Program-made: the position numbers and the translations under genes
The notes under the pieces: generated by a model
The model's input: the letters and a program-made list of their open reading frames with translations, nothing else
What the model was told of the DNA's origin: nothing
Databases searched by the model: none
NCBI GenBank assembly: GCA_023665805.1
Contig: JAMPDJ010000009.1
Location: forward strand, 37,085-101,084
Length of the DNA: 64,000 nucleotides
From: Bacteroides sp.
GTDB lineage: Bacteria > Bacteroidota > Bacteroidia > Bacteroidales > Bacteroidaceae
Direction: 5' to 3'
In this document: one piece after another, positions 53,618 to 61,537 of the stretch
Layout: each line of letters opens with the position of its first letter
Position numbering within the stretch: the stretch's first letter is position 1

Positions 53618-55165
53618 CTATTTTATCCGGTGTTCAGGCGCATAACCCTTGGTTGCGCTCACGTCTTGGATAAGCTTTTGGAAAGCTTTCACCTGCCGAG
53701 GGTGGTCGTTGGCCTTGTTGATGGTTTCGTCAGTAGACGAGGTCATGTCGTAGAGCTGTGGCTCGTTGGAGTTTCCCGTTTCCACTTTGGGTCCCCATTG
53801 AATCATGGCCGGCCCTTTCATTGGGTGGATGTACTTCCACTTGCCGGAGCGTGCCACGATATTGTGGTTGGCTGCGTACTTTAGGGCGAAGGGGCGTGAG
53901 GTCCGGCTGTGTCCCGTCCATGTCTTCAGGAATGGGCGGCTGTCCTGTGCCGCGTCCTTCGGTATCCTGACTCCGGCCAGTTGTGCCAAGGTGGCCACGG
54001 CATCTATCTGCGACACCAGAGCGTTGCTTACCTTGCCTGTCGCTATGCCCGGGCCGCTGACTATGAACGGTATCACGCTGCCAGCCTCGAAGGAACTGTA
54101 TTTCGCTCCGCGGAAAGGTCCCCCGGGGCGGTGTGTGCCTGCAAGCTCTTCTGCATGGTCGTCGTAGCCGTCGTCCAGTACGGGGCCGTTGTCGCTGGTG
54201 ATGATGAGGACGGTGTTGTCCTCCAGACCCTTGCGTCTGAGTGCCTCGGTGATCTGTCCTACTGTCCAGTCAAACTGCATTATGGCCTCGCCGCGGAGAC
54301 CCATGGGATTTTTGCCGCGGAAACGCTCGTGAGGGTAGCGTGGTACGTGCACGTCGTTGGTGCAAAGATACAGGAAGAACGGTCTGTCTGCGTTCTCCTC
54401 TATGAAGCCTATGGCCTTTGCCGCGATGGAGTCGGCAATGTTCTCGTCCTGCCACAGGGCCTTGCCTCCGCCTTTCATGTAACCTATCCTGCCTATGCCG
54501 TTGACTATGCTCATGTCGTGTCCGTGGCTGTGGCGCAGTTTGGTCAAGGCCTCCGGGTTTTCGGCACCTGTAGGTTCGCCGGGGAAGTTCCGGCTGTAGC
54601 TCACCTCGATGGGGGCGGAGGGGTCGTAGTTGGCCACGCGCCCGTTCTCGATGAACACGCAGGGCACGCGGTCGGCCGTGGCGGCCATGATGTAGTGATA
54701 GTCAAATCCGAGGTCGGACAGGTCCTGGTCCAGTTTTCCGTTCCAGTCCTGCTGTGCCGTGCGGCTTCCCAGTCCCAGATGCCACTTGCCTATGGCTCCG
54801 GTGGCATATCCTGCCTGTTTGAAGGCATCGGCCAGGGTGTACTGTTCGGGCGAGATAATCATGCCGGCATTGCCGGTGGCCACATCTGTGCCTTGCTTGC
54901 GGAAAGGGTATTCGCCAGTGAGGATGGCATAGCGCGACGGTGTGCTGGTGCTGGCACAGGCATGGGCATTGAGGAAGCGTGTTCCGGCATTGGCCACGCT
55001 GTCCACGGAGGGAGTGGAAACCCTTTCTGCGCCGTAGCACGATATGTCGCCCCATCCCAGGTCGTCGGCCAGAAGGAAAATCACGTTGGGACGCCTGGTG
55101 TCTTGTGCGGATGCTGCCAGTGCCATGCCGGCGGTCCCCAATAGTAGAAGGGATTGTTTCAACAT
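53618..55165 (-). CDS. Exported S-type sulfatase (arylsulfatase family S1)
   Basis: A 515-residue exported sulfatase. Signal peptide MLKQSLLLLGTAGMALAASA. Metal site DD in NVIFLLADDLGWGDISCYG. The maturation signature reads STPSRYAILTGEYP, with serine at the position converted to formylglycine, so it needs an anaerobic radical-SAM maturase (anSME), which is not in this window. GAIGKWHLGLG, DVHVPRYPHE and the IITSDNGPVLDDGYDDHAEE segment with the second metal pair follow. It removes sulfate esters from glycans such as mucin or glycosaminoglycan fragments. Neighbouring galactosidases suggest sulfated galactose or N-acetylglucosamine, but this is conjecture. Confidence 0.92.
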   Translation of the reverse strand: MLKQSLLLLGTAGMALAASAQDTRRPNVIFLLADDLGWGDISCYGAERVSTPSVDSVANAGTRFLNAHACASTSTPSRYAILTGEYPFRKQGTDVATGNAGMIISPEQYTLADAFKQAGYATGAIGKWHLGLGSRTAQQDWNGKLDQDLSDLGFDYHYIMAATADRVPCVFIENGRVANYDPSAPIEVSYSRNFPGEPTGAENPEALTKLRHSHGHDMSIVNGIGRIGYMKGGGKALWQDENIADSIAAKAIGFIEENADRPFFLYLCTNDVHVPRYPHERFRGKNPMGLRGEAIMQFDWTVGQITEALRRKGLEDNTVLIITSDNGPVLDDGYDDHAEELAGTHRPGGPFRGAKYSSFEAGSVIPFIVSGPGIATGKVSNALVSQIDAVATLAQLAGVRIPKDAAQDSRPFLKTWTGHSRTSRPFALKYAANHNIVARSGKWKYIHPMKGPAMIQWGPKVETGNSNEPQLYDMTSSTDETINKANDHPRQVKAFQKLIQDVSATKGYAPEHRIK

Positions 55166-55302
55166 ATGTATATATAATTAATAAGGTGGGTTGGCGTGTA
55201 TGGCCTTTTCGTATGTGTCCCAGGATGGCCGGGAATGCGACGTGTCCATCGTGGCAGTTTCATTCTCTGTAAACAAAGACTTTCATGCAAGCGAAAAGCA
55301 GC

Positions 55303-55378
55303 CTTCGCGATGTCCTGCCTGCATATTCGTGAATTCGCAGGTGAGCATTCGTGAATATAAAGGCGCGTATTCGTGAAT
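55303..55378. repeat. 22-bp-phased array of ATTCRYGAA units (locus B)
   Basis: ATTCGTGAA starts at 55325, 55347 and 55369, exactly 22 bases apart. A degenerate unit (CTTCGCGAT) lies a further 22 bases upstream at 55303. This is the same nonamer and period as the array at 38253-38330. The array lies between the AraC gene end and the sulfatase start. Confidence 0.82.
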
Positions 55379-55420
55379 TCACAGGTCATGGTCTCGGCAA
55401 GGGCAAATGTGCGGGTCAGC

Positions 55421-56290
55421 TTACATGAACATGCGTACAAAAAAGGACGGTGTGTAACCGGTGATGCGGCGGAACTGGTGATTGAAGTGCGACAGGCTGT
55501 TGTATCCGCACTCGTAGGCTATGCCGGCAATGTTGCGGTTGCTGTTGCTAAGCAGTTTCATGGCATAGTTGATTCTCAGTTCCGAGAGGTAGGCGAAGAT
55601 GGTCTGGCCGGTGTGCCCCTTGTAGTACCTGCAAAGGGCACTTGGATTCATGTACACCGTGGCGGCGATGTCTTCAAGGCTCACCTGACGGTTGTAGTTG
55701 GTGTTTAGGTAGGCATGCACGCTGTCCACAATCTTGTTGCCTGAGCCTGAGCTGCTGACGGCACATTCCTTGCTGGCCAATGGTTCATGGTGCAGGCAGG
55801 CAAGTCGGTCCAATAGTGCATACAGCGTCAGCCACCGGTCTATGGCTTTTCTTCCTGGCAACTTGCGGAAAATCAGCTTGCAGTCTTCTATTCCTTCACC
55901 GGAGAAGATGAGACCGCGTGAACAATTTTTCAGCAGGTCGTGGACATGGTCCAGCTCCACTATGTCCGACATGTGTTTGGGAAAGATGTTTTCTCCAAAC
56001 TGGGCATAGACCGAGTGCGATACCTTGGTGTTTTCCTCGTCGTAATATATGTCCGAACTGAGCCACAGGTGGGACATGTTGGGTGGAAGCAGGATGAAGT
56101 CGCCCGCGTTGATGGGTGACACGTGGTCGCCGACAAAGCGATGGCCGTCTCCCTCCTCGAACAGAATCAGCTCGAATTGGGGATGTTTGTGCAATGGCGC
56201 GGCAAAGTAGGCATTCGTGTATTCCACGGCCACGATGGAAGACCCTGTTTCGTAGGTTATTTTCTCGATTACTGCTTTATTTCTGCGCAT
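55421..56290 (-). CDS. AraC-family transcriptional regulator
   Basis: A 289-residue regulator. The N-terminal 160 residues are a cupin-like effector-binding domain (PLHKHPQFELILFEEGDGHR, INAGDFILLPPNMSHLWLSS). The C-terminal 100 residues hold two helix-turn-helix motifs (VSLEDIAATVYMNPSALCRY; IAGIAYECGYNSLSHFNHQF), ending in FRRITGYTPSFFVR, the AraC signature. It is divergent from the corrinoid methyltransferase operon with about 110 bases between them, so it is the probable regulator of that operon, sensing its substrate. Promoter at 56336-56367. Confidence 0.92.
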   Translation of the reverse strand: MRRNKAVIEKITYETGSSIVAVEYTNAYFAAPLHKHPQFELILFEEGDGHRFVGDHVSPINAGDFILLPPNMSHLWLSSDIYYDEENTKVSHSVYAQFGENIFPKHMSDIVELDHVHDLLKNCSRGLIFSGEGIEDCKLIFRKLPGRKAIDRWLTLYALLDRLACLHHEPLASKECAVSSSGSGNKIVDSVHAYLNTNYNRQVSLEDIAATVYMNPSALCRYYKGHTGQTIFAYLSELRINYAMKLLSNSNRNIAGIAYECGYNSLSHFNHQFRRITGYTPSFFVRMFM

Positions 56291-56335
56291 AAATGATGGA
56301 TGTTAGTCGTCCGGCAAATATAGTGCCATGCTTTG

Positions 56336-56367
56336 CAAAGATAGTTTATTTTTTTTTCAATGGCAAA
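56336..56367 (-). promoter_or_regulatory. Promoter of the AraC gene
   Basis: On the minus strand TTTG (56367-56364), 20 bases, then TATCTTTG (56343-56336). Another box, TATATTTG at 56322-56315, lies downstream. Confidence 0.6.
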
Positions 56368-56370
56368 CAC

Positions 56371-56378
56371 TATCTTTG
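56371..56378 (+). promoter_or_regulatory. -7 box of the corrinoid methyltransferase operon
   Basis: TATCTTTG with a leader of about 20 bases to ATG 56402. The expected -33 position falls in a T-run with no TTTG, which fits a weak promoter needing an activator. It is only 3 bases from the AraC -33 box, so the two promoters overlap. Confidence 0.55.
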
Positions 56379-56401
56379 CAAAAAAAAGAAATACTATAAC
56401 T

Positions 56402-57526
56402 ATGAAGCATAGAGACATTGTCATCAAGGCTTTGAATCACGAAGTCACGGAACGTCCTCCTTTTCAGGCGACCTTCACACCCGAATTCGCAGACCGTTTG
56501 CGCGATGCATTCGGCCTTCCTCCCATGTTTACCGAACCGCATCACCGCGATTGGTACGGATACGACCTGGAACGTCTTACAGGGCAGGACATCCTGCAGG
56601 CCAGTGTGGGATGGTCCACGGGCTATTATCTGAATGACGAGCCGTATACCGACGAGTGGGGAGTGGAGTGGAAAGTGGATCCCTATGAAACCCCTTTCGG
56701 TACCGGACATTATACCAACATTGCACGTAATCCCTTGCGTGACGATGATGAGAAGGCGATGGCCTATAAGGCTCCGGACCCGCATCTGCCGGAGCGTTAT
56801 GTCAACATCGAGCGTCTGGTACGCGAGTTTGGCGACGAGTACTTCATCATAGGCCGCATACATTGCACCATATTCGAATCGGCATGGGCGTTGCGTGGTC
56901 TGGACACATTGATGACGGACTTCTATATCAATCCTGACCTGGCCAATCATATTCTGGACGAGACCTGCAACTTCCACAAGGAGGTGGCCAAGAAGATGGC
57001 CGGCATCGGCGTGGACATGATATGGCTTGGAGACGACATGGGTGCGCAGAATGCCTTGATGATAGACCCGGAGCTGTGGCGCGAGTTCTTCAAATGGCGC
57101 ATGGCCGGCATCATCAAGTCCGTGAAGGAAATCAAGCCCGACATCAAGGTGGCATACCATACGGACGGTTGCAACTACGACATCATTCCCGACCTTATAG
57201 AAATAGGCCTGGATGTGCTCAATCCCATACAGACGGAGTGCATGGATCCCGAAATCCTGGCCGAGAAGTACGGTGACAAGCTCTGCTTCTTCGGCGGAAT
57301 GGCCGTGCAGTCTACCCTGCCCATGGGCACTCCGGAGGAGATAGACAAGGAATATGAATGGTTGCGCAACTCGCTTGGCAAGGGCGGTGGCTGGATTTGT
57401 GCCCCCACGCACCATGTGCAGCTCGACACTCCGGTGAAGAACTTCTTCCACATGCTCAACACCATAGGCGTGGGCGTCTATGACGAGGACATTACAGAAA
57501 AACGCCTGGACGAGATAGCCAGATAA
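56402..57526 (+). CDS. UroD-fold corrinoid methyltransferase, probable substrate-specific enzyme
   Basis: A 374-residue member of the uroporphyrinogen decarboxylase/MtaA-CmuA superfamily. ATG 56402 (MKHRDIVIKALNHEV) is used because the start at 56360 precedes the -7 box. Visible blocks: RDIVIKALNHEVTERPPF at the N-terminus, MIWLGDDMGAQNALMIDPEL, VAYHTDGCNYDIIPDLIEIG, LDVLNPIQTECMD and GGWICAPTHHVQLDTPVKNF. The His and Cys of HTDGC with WICAPTHH might form a zinc site. It is the first gene, apart from the MtaA-like one, and so is the candidate for moving a methyl group from the substrate to the corrinoid protein, like the UroD-type O-demethylase components of acetogens. The substrate is unknown. 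Confidence 0.75.
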   Translation: MKHRDIVIKALNHEVTERPPFQATFTPEFADRLRDAFGLPPMFTEPHHRDWYGYDLERLTGQDILQASVGWSTGYYLNDEPYTDEWGVEWKVDPYETPFGTGHYTNIARNPLRDDDEKAMAYKAPDPHLPERYVNIERLVREFGDEYFIIGRIHCTIFESAWALRGLDTLMTDFYINPDLANHILDETCNFHKEVAKKMAGIGVDMIWLGDDMGAQNALMIDPELWREFFKWRMAGIIKSVKEIKPDIKVAYHTDGCNYDIIPDLIEIGLDVLNPIQTECMDPEILAEKYGDKLCFFGGMAVQSTLPMGTPEEIDKEYEWLRNSLGKGGGWICAPTHHVQLDTPVKNFFHMLNTIGVGVYDEDITEKRLDEIAR

Positions 57527-57538
57527 ACGGATAAGACG

Positions 57539-59104
57539 ATGAATTCTTTCAGCACCATAGACTATGTCGTGTTCATAGCATATGCTTGCCTCATCATGGC
57601 CGTCGGCCTAATAGCAGGCAAGAAGAAGGGTGGCGGAGAAAAGGACACCAAGGACTACTTCCTGGCAGGCAACAGCCTTTGCTGGTGGGCCATAGGCGCG
57701 TCCGTTATCGCCTCCAACATATCCGCCGAACAGTTCATAGGCATGTCAGGCTCCGGCTTTGCCATAGGCCTGGGCATAGCCTCGTATGAATTTATCGCGG
57801 CGGCCTCGCTTATCGTGGTGGCGGTATTCTTCCTCCCCATTTTCCTGCGCGAGAACATCTACACCATGCCCGAGTTCCTGGAACTGAGGTATGGCCGCAC
57901 CGTCAAGGTGATGATGTCTTTTTTCTGGCTGCTGGTGTTCATCTTCATCAACCTTACCTCCATACTTTACCTGGGAGCCTTGGCCATCAACAAGATAGTG
58001 GAGGTGCCAATGTTCGGCAGCATCGTCTGCCTGGCCGTCTTTGCCGGCATCTATGCCATATACGGGGGGCTGAAGGCTGTGGCGCTCACGGATATGGTGC
58101 AAGTAATCTTCCTCATCGGCGGCGGTCTGATGACCACATACATTGCCCTGGACTATTATTCCGGACATACGGGCATGGTGGCCGGCATGGAGATGCTCAT
58201 AGAGAATGTGCCGGACAAGTTTGACATGATATTGGACAAGTCCGACCCCAACTACAAGTTCCTGCCCGGTGTGGGCGTGATTTGCGGCGGCCTTTGGGTG
58301 AGTGCGTTGTACTATTTCGGTTGCAACCAGTATATCATACAGCGCGCCCTTGCCGGCAAGAGCCTCAAGGAGGCGCAGATGGGGCTGGTATTTGCCGGTT
58401 TCCTGAAGTTGATACTGCCCCTCATCGTGGTGATTCCCGGCATCGTGGCCTTTGCCTTGAATGCCGACATAGAGAAGCCTGACCAGGCATACCCCTGGCT
58501 GATACACAACTTCATACCCAACGGTATCAAGGGCATCACGTTTGCCGCTCTGGTGGCCGCGATAGTCAGTTCTCTGGCATCCATGATCAACAGCATATCC
58601 ACCATCTTCACCATGGATCTGTACCGTTATGTGCACAAGTCTGCGTCGGAGAAGACGCTGATACGTATCGGCAGGCTTTTCGGAGCTGTCAGCCTGGTGG
58701 TGGCGGTAATCATCACTCCCATGCTGTCCGGTCTGGAACAGGCCTTCCAGTTCATACAGGAGTTCACCGGCTTCGTCAGTCCCGGTGCCCTTGCCATCTT
58801 CGTGATGGGATTCTACTGGAAACGTTCCGAACAGAAGGGTGCCATAGCGGCTGCCGTAGGTTCGTTCGTGTTCTCCATGGGCTTTATGTACTTCCTGCCA
58901 GAGGTGTCGTTCATAGACCGTATGGGCATCGTCTTCCTGCTGTGCGTGCTGTTGATTCTGGTCTTTGGTCTTGCTTCATGCAGGAAGGAACATGAGCGAA
59001 GCATAGAGATAGACACCAAGCTGTTCCGTACCACACGCGCATTCAAGGCACTCAGCGCGCTCATACTCCTTGTACTGTTCTTCATATACTACATCTTCTG
59101 GTAA
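57539..59104 (+). CDS. Sodium:solute symporter (SSS family)
   Basis: A 521-residue protein with about 13-14 membrane helices. SSS/SGLT-type blocks: DYFLAGNSLCWWAIGASVIA, SNISAEQFIGMSGSGFAIGL, YTMPEFLELRYGRTV, AIYGGLKAVALTDMVQVIFL, GCNQYIIQRALAGKSLKEAQ and FAALVAAIVSSLASMINSIS (sodium-site region). These features are closest to the sugar/polyol (SGLT-like) branch and not to the proline branch. It lies 12 bases after the UroD-fold gene and should import the substrate of the operon. A sugar or cyclitol substrate is suggested by subfamily only. Confidence 0.85.
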   Translation: MNSFSTIDYVVFIAYACLIMAVGLIAGKKKGGGEKDTKDYFLAGNSLCWWAIGASVIASNISAEQFIGMSGSGFAIGLGIASYEFIAAASLIVVAVFFLPIFLRENIYTMPEFLELRYGRTVKVMMSFFWLLVFIFINLTSILYLGALAINKIVEVPMFGSIVCLAVFAGIYAIYGGLKAVALTDMVQVIFLIGGGLMTTYIALDYYSGHTGMVAGMEMLIENVPDKFDMILDKSDPNYKFLPGVGVICGGLWVSALYYFGCNQYIIQRALAGKSLKEAQMGLVFAGFLKLILPLIVVIPGIVAFALNADIEKPDQAYPWLIHNFIPNGIKGITFAALVAAIVSSLASMINSISTIFTMDLYRYVHKSASEKTLIRIGRLFGAVSLVVAVIITPMLSGLEQAFQFIQEFTGFVSPGALAIFVMGFYWKRSEQKGAIAAAVGSFVFSMGFMYFLPEVSFIDRMGIVFLLCVLLILVFGLASCRKEHERSIEIDTKLFRTTRAFKALSALILLVLFFIYYIFW

Positions 59105-59213
59105 TATGCGTCTTGTACTTGTATGGCGCATACCTTAAACATATATTAGGAAATAATAGACCTTGCATTCTATAATTGTAAACACTAACCATCGCTAACA
59201 TATACTTTATACT

Positions 59214-59876
59214 ATGGAAATACTTGAAAAACTTGCCAAGGCCGTGGAATTCGGCAAAATCAATCAGAATGTTCCTGCCTCTGTCATGAAGGGCGAACCG
59301 GGTGCCGATGAATTGGTGCAACAGGCCATAGCAGAGGGCATGGAAGCTTCTGTCATTCTTTCACAGGGCCTTATCGCCGGCATGGAACGTGTAGGTGTCA
59401 AGTTCAAGGCCAACGTGGTCTACGTACCTCAGGTGCTCATGAGTGCCAAGGCCATGTCCACGGCCATGAAGCATCTGAAGAGCCGCTTCGGCAACGGTGG
59501 CATGCAGCGCAAGGGTACTTTTGTCATCGGCACCGTGGACGGTGACTTGCACGACATAGGCAAGAATCTGGTGGCAATGATGGTGGAAGGCAACGGTTAC
59601 GAGGTAATCGACCTCGGCGTGGACGTGAAGCCGGAGAAGTTCGTGGCTGCCATGAAAGAGCATCCGGGCGCATTCATGGGCATGTCTGCCCTGCTGACCA
59701 CTACCATGACCCACATGGAGAAAATCAACGAGATGCTGAAGGCCGAGAATCCCGGAGTGAAGACCTTTGTCGGCGGTGCCCCTGTCACGGCGGAGTTTGC
59801 ACGGCAGATAGGTGCCGACTACTATACCGACGGTCCTCAGGAGCTTGTGGAAATACTCAATAAACTAACCGCTTGA
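59214..59876 (+). CDS. Corrinoid shuttle protein (MtaC/MtbC-like)
   Basis: A 220-residue methyltransferase cognate corrinoid protein. Residues 1-85 are the helical cap (LEKLAKAVEFGKINQNV..., EGMEASVILSQGLIAGMERV). Residues about 95-215 are the B12-binding Rossmann domain with the base-off motif DGDLHDIGKNLVAMM (D-x-H-x-x-G, the His being the lower cobalt ligand), GYEVIDLGVDVKPEKF, MSALLTTTM and TFVGGAPVT. It carries the methyl group on cobalt between the two methyltransferases. The 109-base gap before it holds no consensus promoter, so it is likely read through from upstream. Confidence 0.93.
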   Translation: MEILEKLAKAVEFGKINQNVPASVMKGEPGADELVQQAIAEGMEASVILSQGLIAGMERVGVKFKANVVYVPQVLMSAKAMSTAMKHLKSRFGNGGMQRKGTFVIGTVDGDLHDIGKNLVAMMVEGNGYEVIDLGVDVKPEKFVAAMKEHPGAFMGMSALLTTTMTHMEKINEMLKAENPGVKTFVGGAPVTAEFARQIGADYYTDGPQELVEILNKLTA

Positions 59877-59890
59877 TATCTGTTGCAGTC

Positions 59891-60886
59891 ATGACACCCT
59901 GGATTAAAGAAATACTGGCAAGCAAGACCTGTGCCAACATTCCCGTTCTTACTCATCCCGGCATAGAGGCTACCGGGCACAAGGTGATAGAAGCCGTGAA
60001 GAATGGCGACATCCACTATGAAGCCATCAAGTATCTGGCAGACAAGTATCCCACTTTCGCATGCTGCACCATAATGGACCTCACCGTGGAGGCTGAGGCT
60101 TTTGGTGCCGATGTGGAGTTCAACGAAACTGACCTTCCCAATGTGCTGGGGCGTCTGGTGTACGATGCCGAATCGGTGGAAAGGCTGGCCGTGCCCTCGC
60201 TGGAGGCGGCCCGTGTTCCGGAGTATCTGAAGGCTTGCCGCAGGGCGGTGGAGAACATCGGCCGTCCTATTCTTGCTGGTTGTATCGGTCCTTTCTCCCT
60301 GGCCGGCCGTCTCTACGACATGTCCGAGATAATGGTGGGCATATATTTGGAGCCTGATGTCATCAACGCACTTCTGGATAAGTGTACCAGGTTCCTCATC
60401 TCCTATGTGGGTGAACTGAAGAGACTCGGCGCCAAGGGCGTATTCATGGCGGAACCGGCTGCAGGCCTGCTCTCCGATGACGATTGCCGCGCCTTCTCTT
60501 CCGTCTATGTCAAGCGCATAGTGGATGCCTTGCAGGACGATACCTTTGCCGTCATCCTCCACAATTGTGGCAATACCGGGCAATGCACCTCCGCCATGGT
60601 GGACAGTACGGCGGCAGCCTTGCATTTCGGCAACGCCATAGACATGAAAGGGGTGATAGACCAGTGCCCGGCCGACATATTGGTGATGGGCAATGTGGAC
60701 CCTGTCAGCATCATGAAGCAGGCCACCCCCGAGAAGGTAAAGGCCACCACAAAGGCTTTGCTGGAGGCCATGGACGGACATTCGAATTATGTCCTTTCCA
60801 CGGGTTGCGATGTTCCTCCCCATTGCCCCGCGGCCAACATCGATGCCTATTTCGAGGCATTGGACGAGTACAACCAGTCCAAATAG
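59891..60886 (+). CDS. MtaA/MtbA-like UroD-fold methyltransferase (methyl-corrinoid to acceptor)
   Basis: A 331-residue protein. ATG 59891 lies 14 bases after the corrinoid gene; a TTG at 59873 would overlap it. It resembles methylcobalamin:coenzyme M methyltransferases: the zinc ligands appear as His-x-Cys in VILHNCGNTGQC and Cys in LSTGCDVPPHCPAANI, with LAGCIGPFSLAGRL and ILVMGNVDPVSIM between. Such zinc sites activate a thiol. Bacteroidales are not known to make coenzyme M, so the acceptor may be homocysteine, tetrahydrofolate (as in acetogen MtvA-like enzymes) or another thiol. The role as the second methyltransferase is inferred from order and motif. Confidence 0.8.
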   Translation: MTPWIKEILASKTCANIPVLTHPGIEATGHKVIEAVKNGDIHYEAIKYLADKYPTFACCTIMDLTVEAEAFGADVEFNETDLPNVLGRLVYDAESVERLAVPSLEAARVPEYLKACRRAVENIGRPILAGCIGPFSLAGRLYDMSEIMVGIYLEPDVINALLDKCTRFLISYVGELKRLGAKGVFMAEPAAGLLSDDDCRAFSSVYVKRIVDALQDDTFAVILHNCGNTGQCTSAMVDSTAAALHFGNAIDMKGVIDQCPADILVMGNVDPVSIMKQATPEKVKATTKALLEAMDGHSNYVLSTGCDVPPHCPAANIDAYFEALDEYNQSK

Positions 60887-60892
60887 AAGATT

Positions 60893-61522
60893 ATGACAAT
60901 AGCTCCGGCAACAGCCTTGAGGATAACCAAGGCGGATCCCGAGTTTGCGGATATGGTGAATGAGGTCTTGGCCAGGGTCAATGGCCTCATTCATCCGTCT
61001 TCGACTTTCAGGATTGTCACCGACTTTACCATAGGTGAAGATTGCATAGAGATGGAGGGACGCATGCTCTCGTGCGGCAAAAAAGTGGCCTTGGCCATGG
61101 CTGGAGCCACGGGTATGGCCGTATTTGCCATGACAATAGGCGACGGCCTTTCCGAACTTTATGCCGAGTACACCGCACAGATGGATTATCTGTCGGCCTA
61201 TTGGTGCGACCTGTTGGCAAACCATGCGGTGGACGTTGTCATGGAGGAACTGAAGGAGACCGTCAGGGCGGCTCATGCGGAGGGTGGGATTACTTCTAAC
61301 TGGGGACCCGGATACTGTGGCTGGCCGCTGACAGACCAAAGCATATTGCTTTCCCTGTTGCCGGAAGGCGACAGGTGCGTGGACCTCTCCGAATCCATGC
61401 TGATGCGTCCGTCCAAGTCGCTAAGCGGACTCATAGGCATAGGCAAGGACGTGGTCTACCGTAAGAGCGGGTGCGCCGACTGCTTCCTGGAACATTGTGC
61501 CTATAAGAGCAACAGGGTTTAA
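60893..61522 (+). CDS. Stand-alone MetH-activation-domain-like protein
   Basis: A 209-residue protein related to the C-terminal activation domain of B12-dependent methionine synthase. The SAM-site motif appears in the variant found in stand-alone members: SNWGPGYCGWPLTDQ. The C-terminus has GCADCFLEHCAYK, a CxxC...C cluster also usual in them and possibly holding iron-sulfur or zinc. Residues 65-90 (LSCGKKVALAMAGATGMAVF) form the core strand-helix. In MetH this domain reduces and remethylates inactive cob(II)alamin. Here it probably helps reactivate the corrinoid protein encoded two genes upstream. Gaps to neighbours are 6 and 15 bases. Confidence 0.82.
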   Translation: MTIAPATALRITKADPEFADMVNEVLARVNGLIHPSSTFRIVTDFTIGEDCIEMEGRMLSCGKKVALAMAGATGMAVFAMTIGDGLSELYAEYTAQMDYLSAYWCDLLANHAVDVVMEELKETVRAAHAEGGITSNWGPGYCGWPLTDQSILLSLLPEGDRCVDLSESMLMRPSKSLSGLIGIGKDVVYRKSGCADCFLEHCAYKSNRV

Positions 61523-61537
61523 TCAAGAACTTACACC

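Noticed and set aside
56402..57526. Genuine uroporphyrinogen decarboxylase (hemE)
   Set aside because: The operon context with a corrinoid protein and reactivators, and the HTDGC/WICAPTHH motifs, fit the methyltransferase branch. No haem gene is nearby.
59837..61339. 500-codon open frame on the minus strand
   Set aside because: It is antisense to the MtaA-like and activation-domain genes, which have clear motifs and tight operon spacing.
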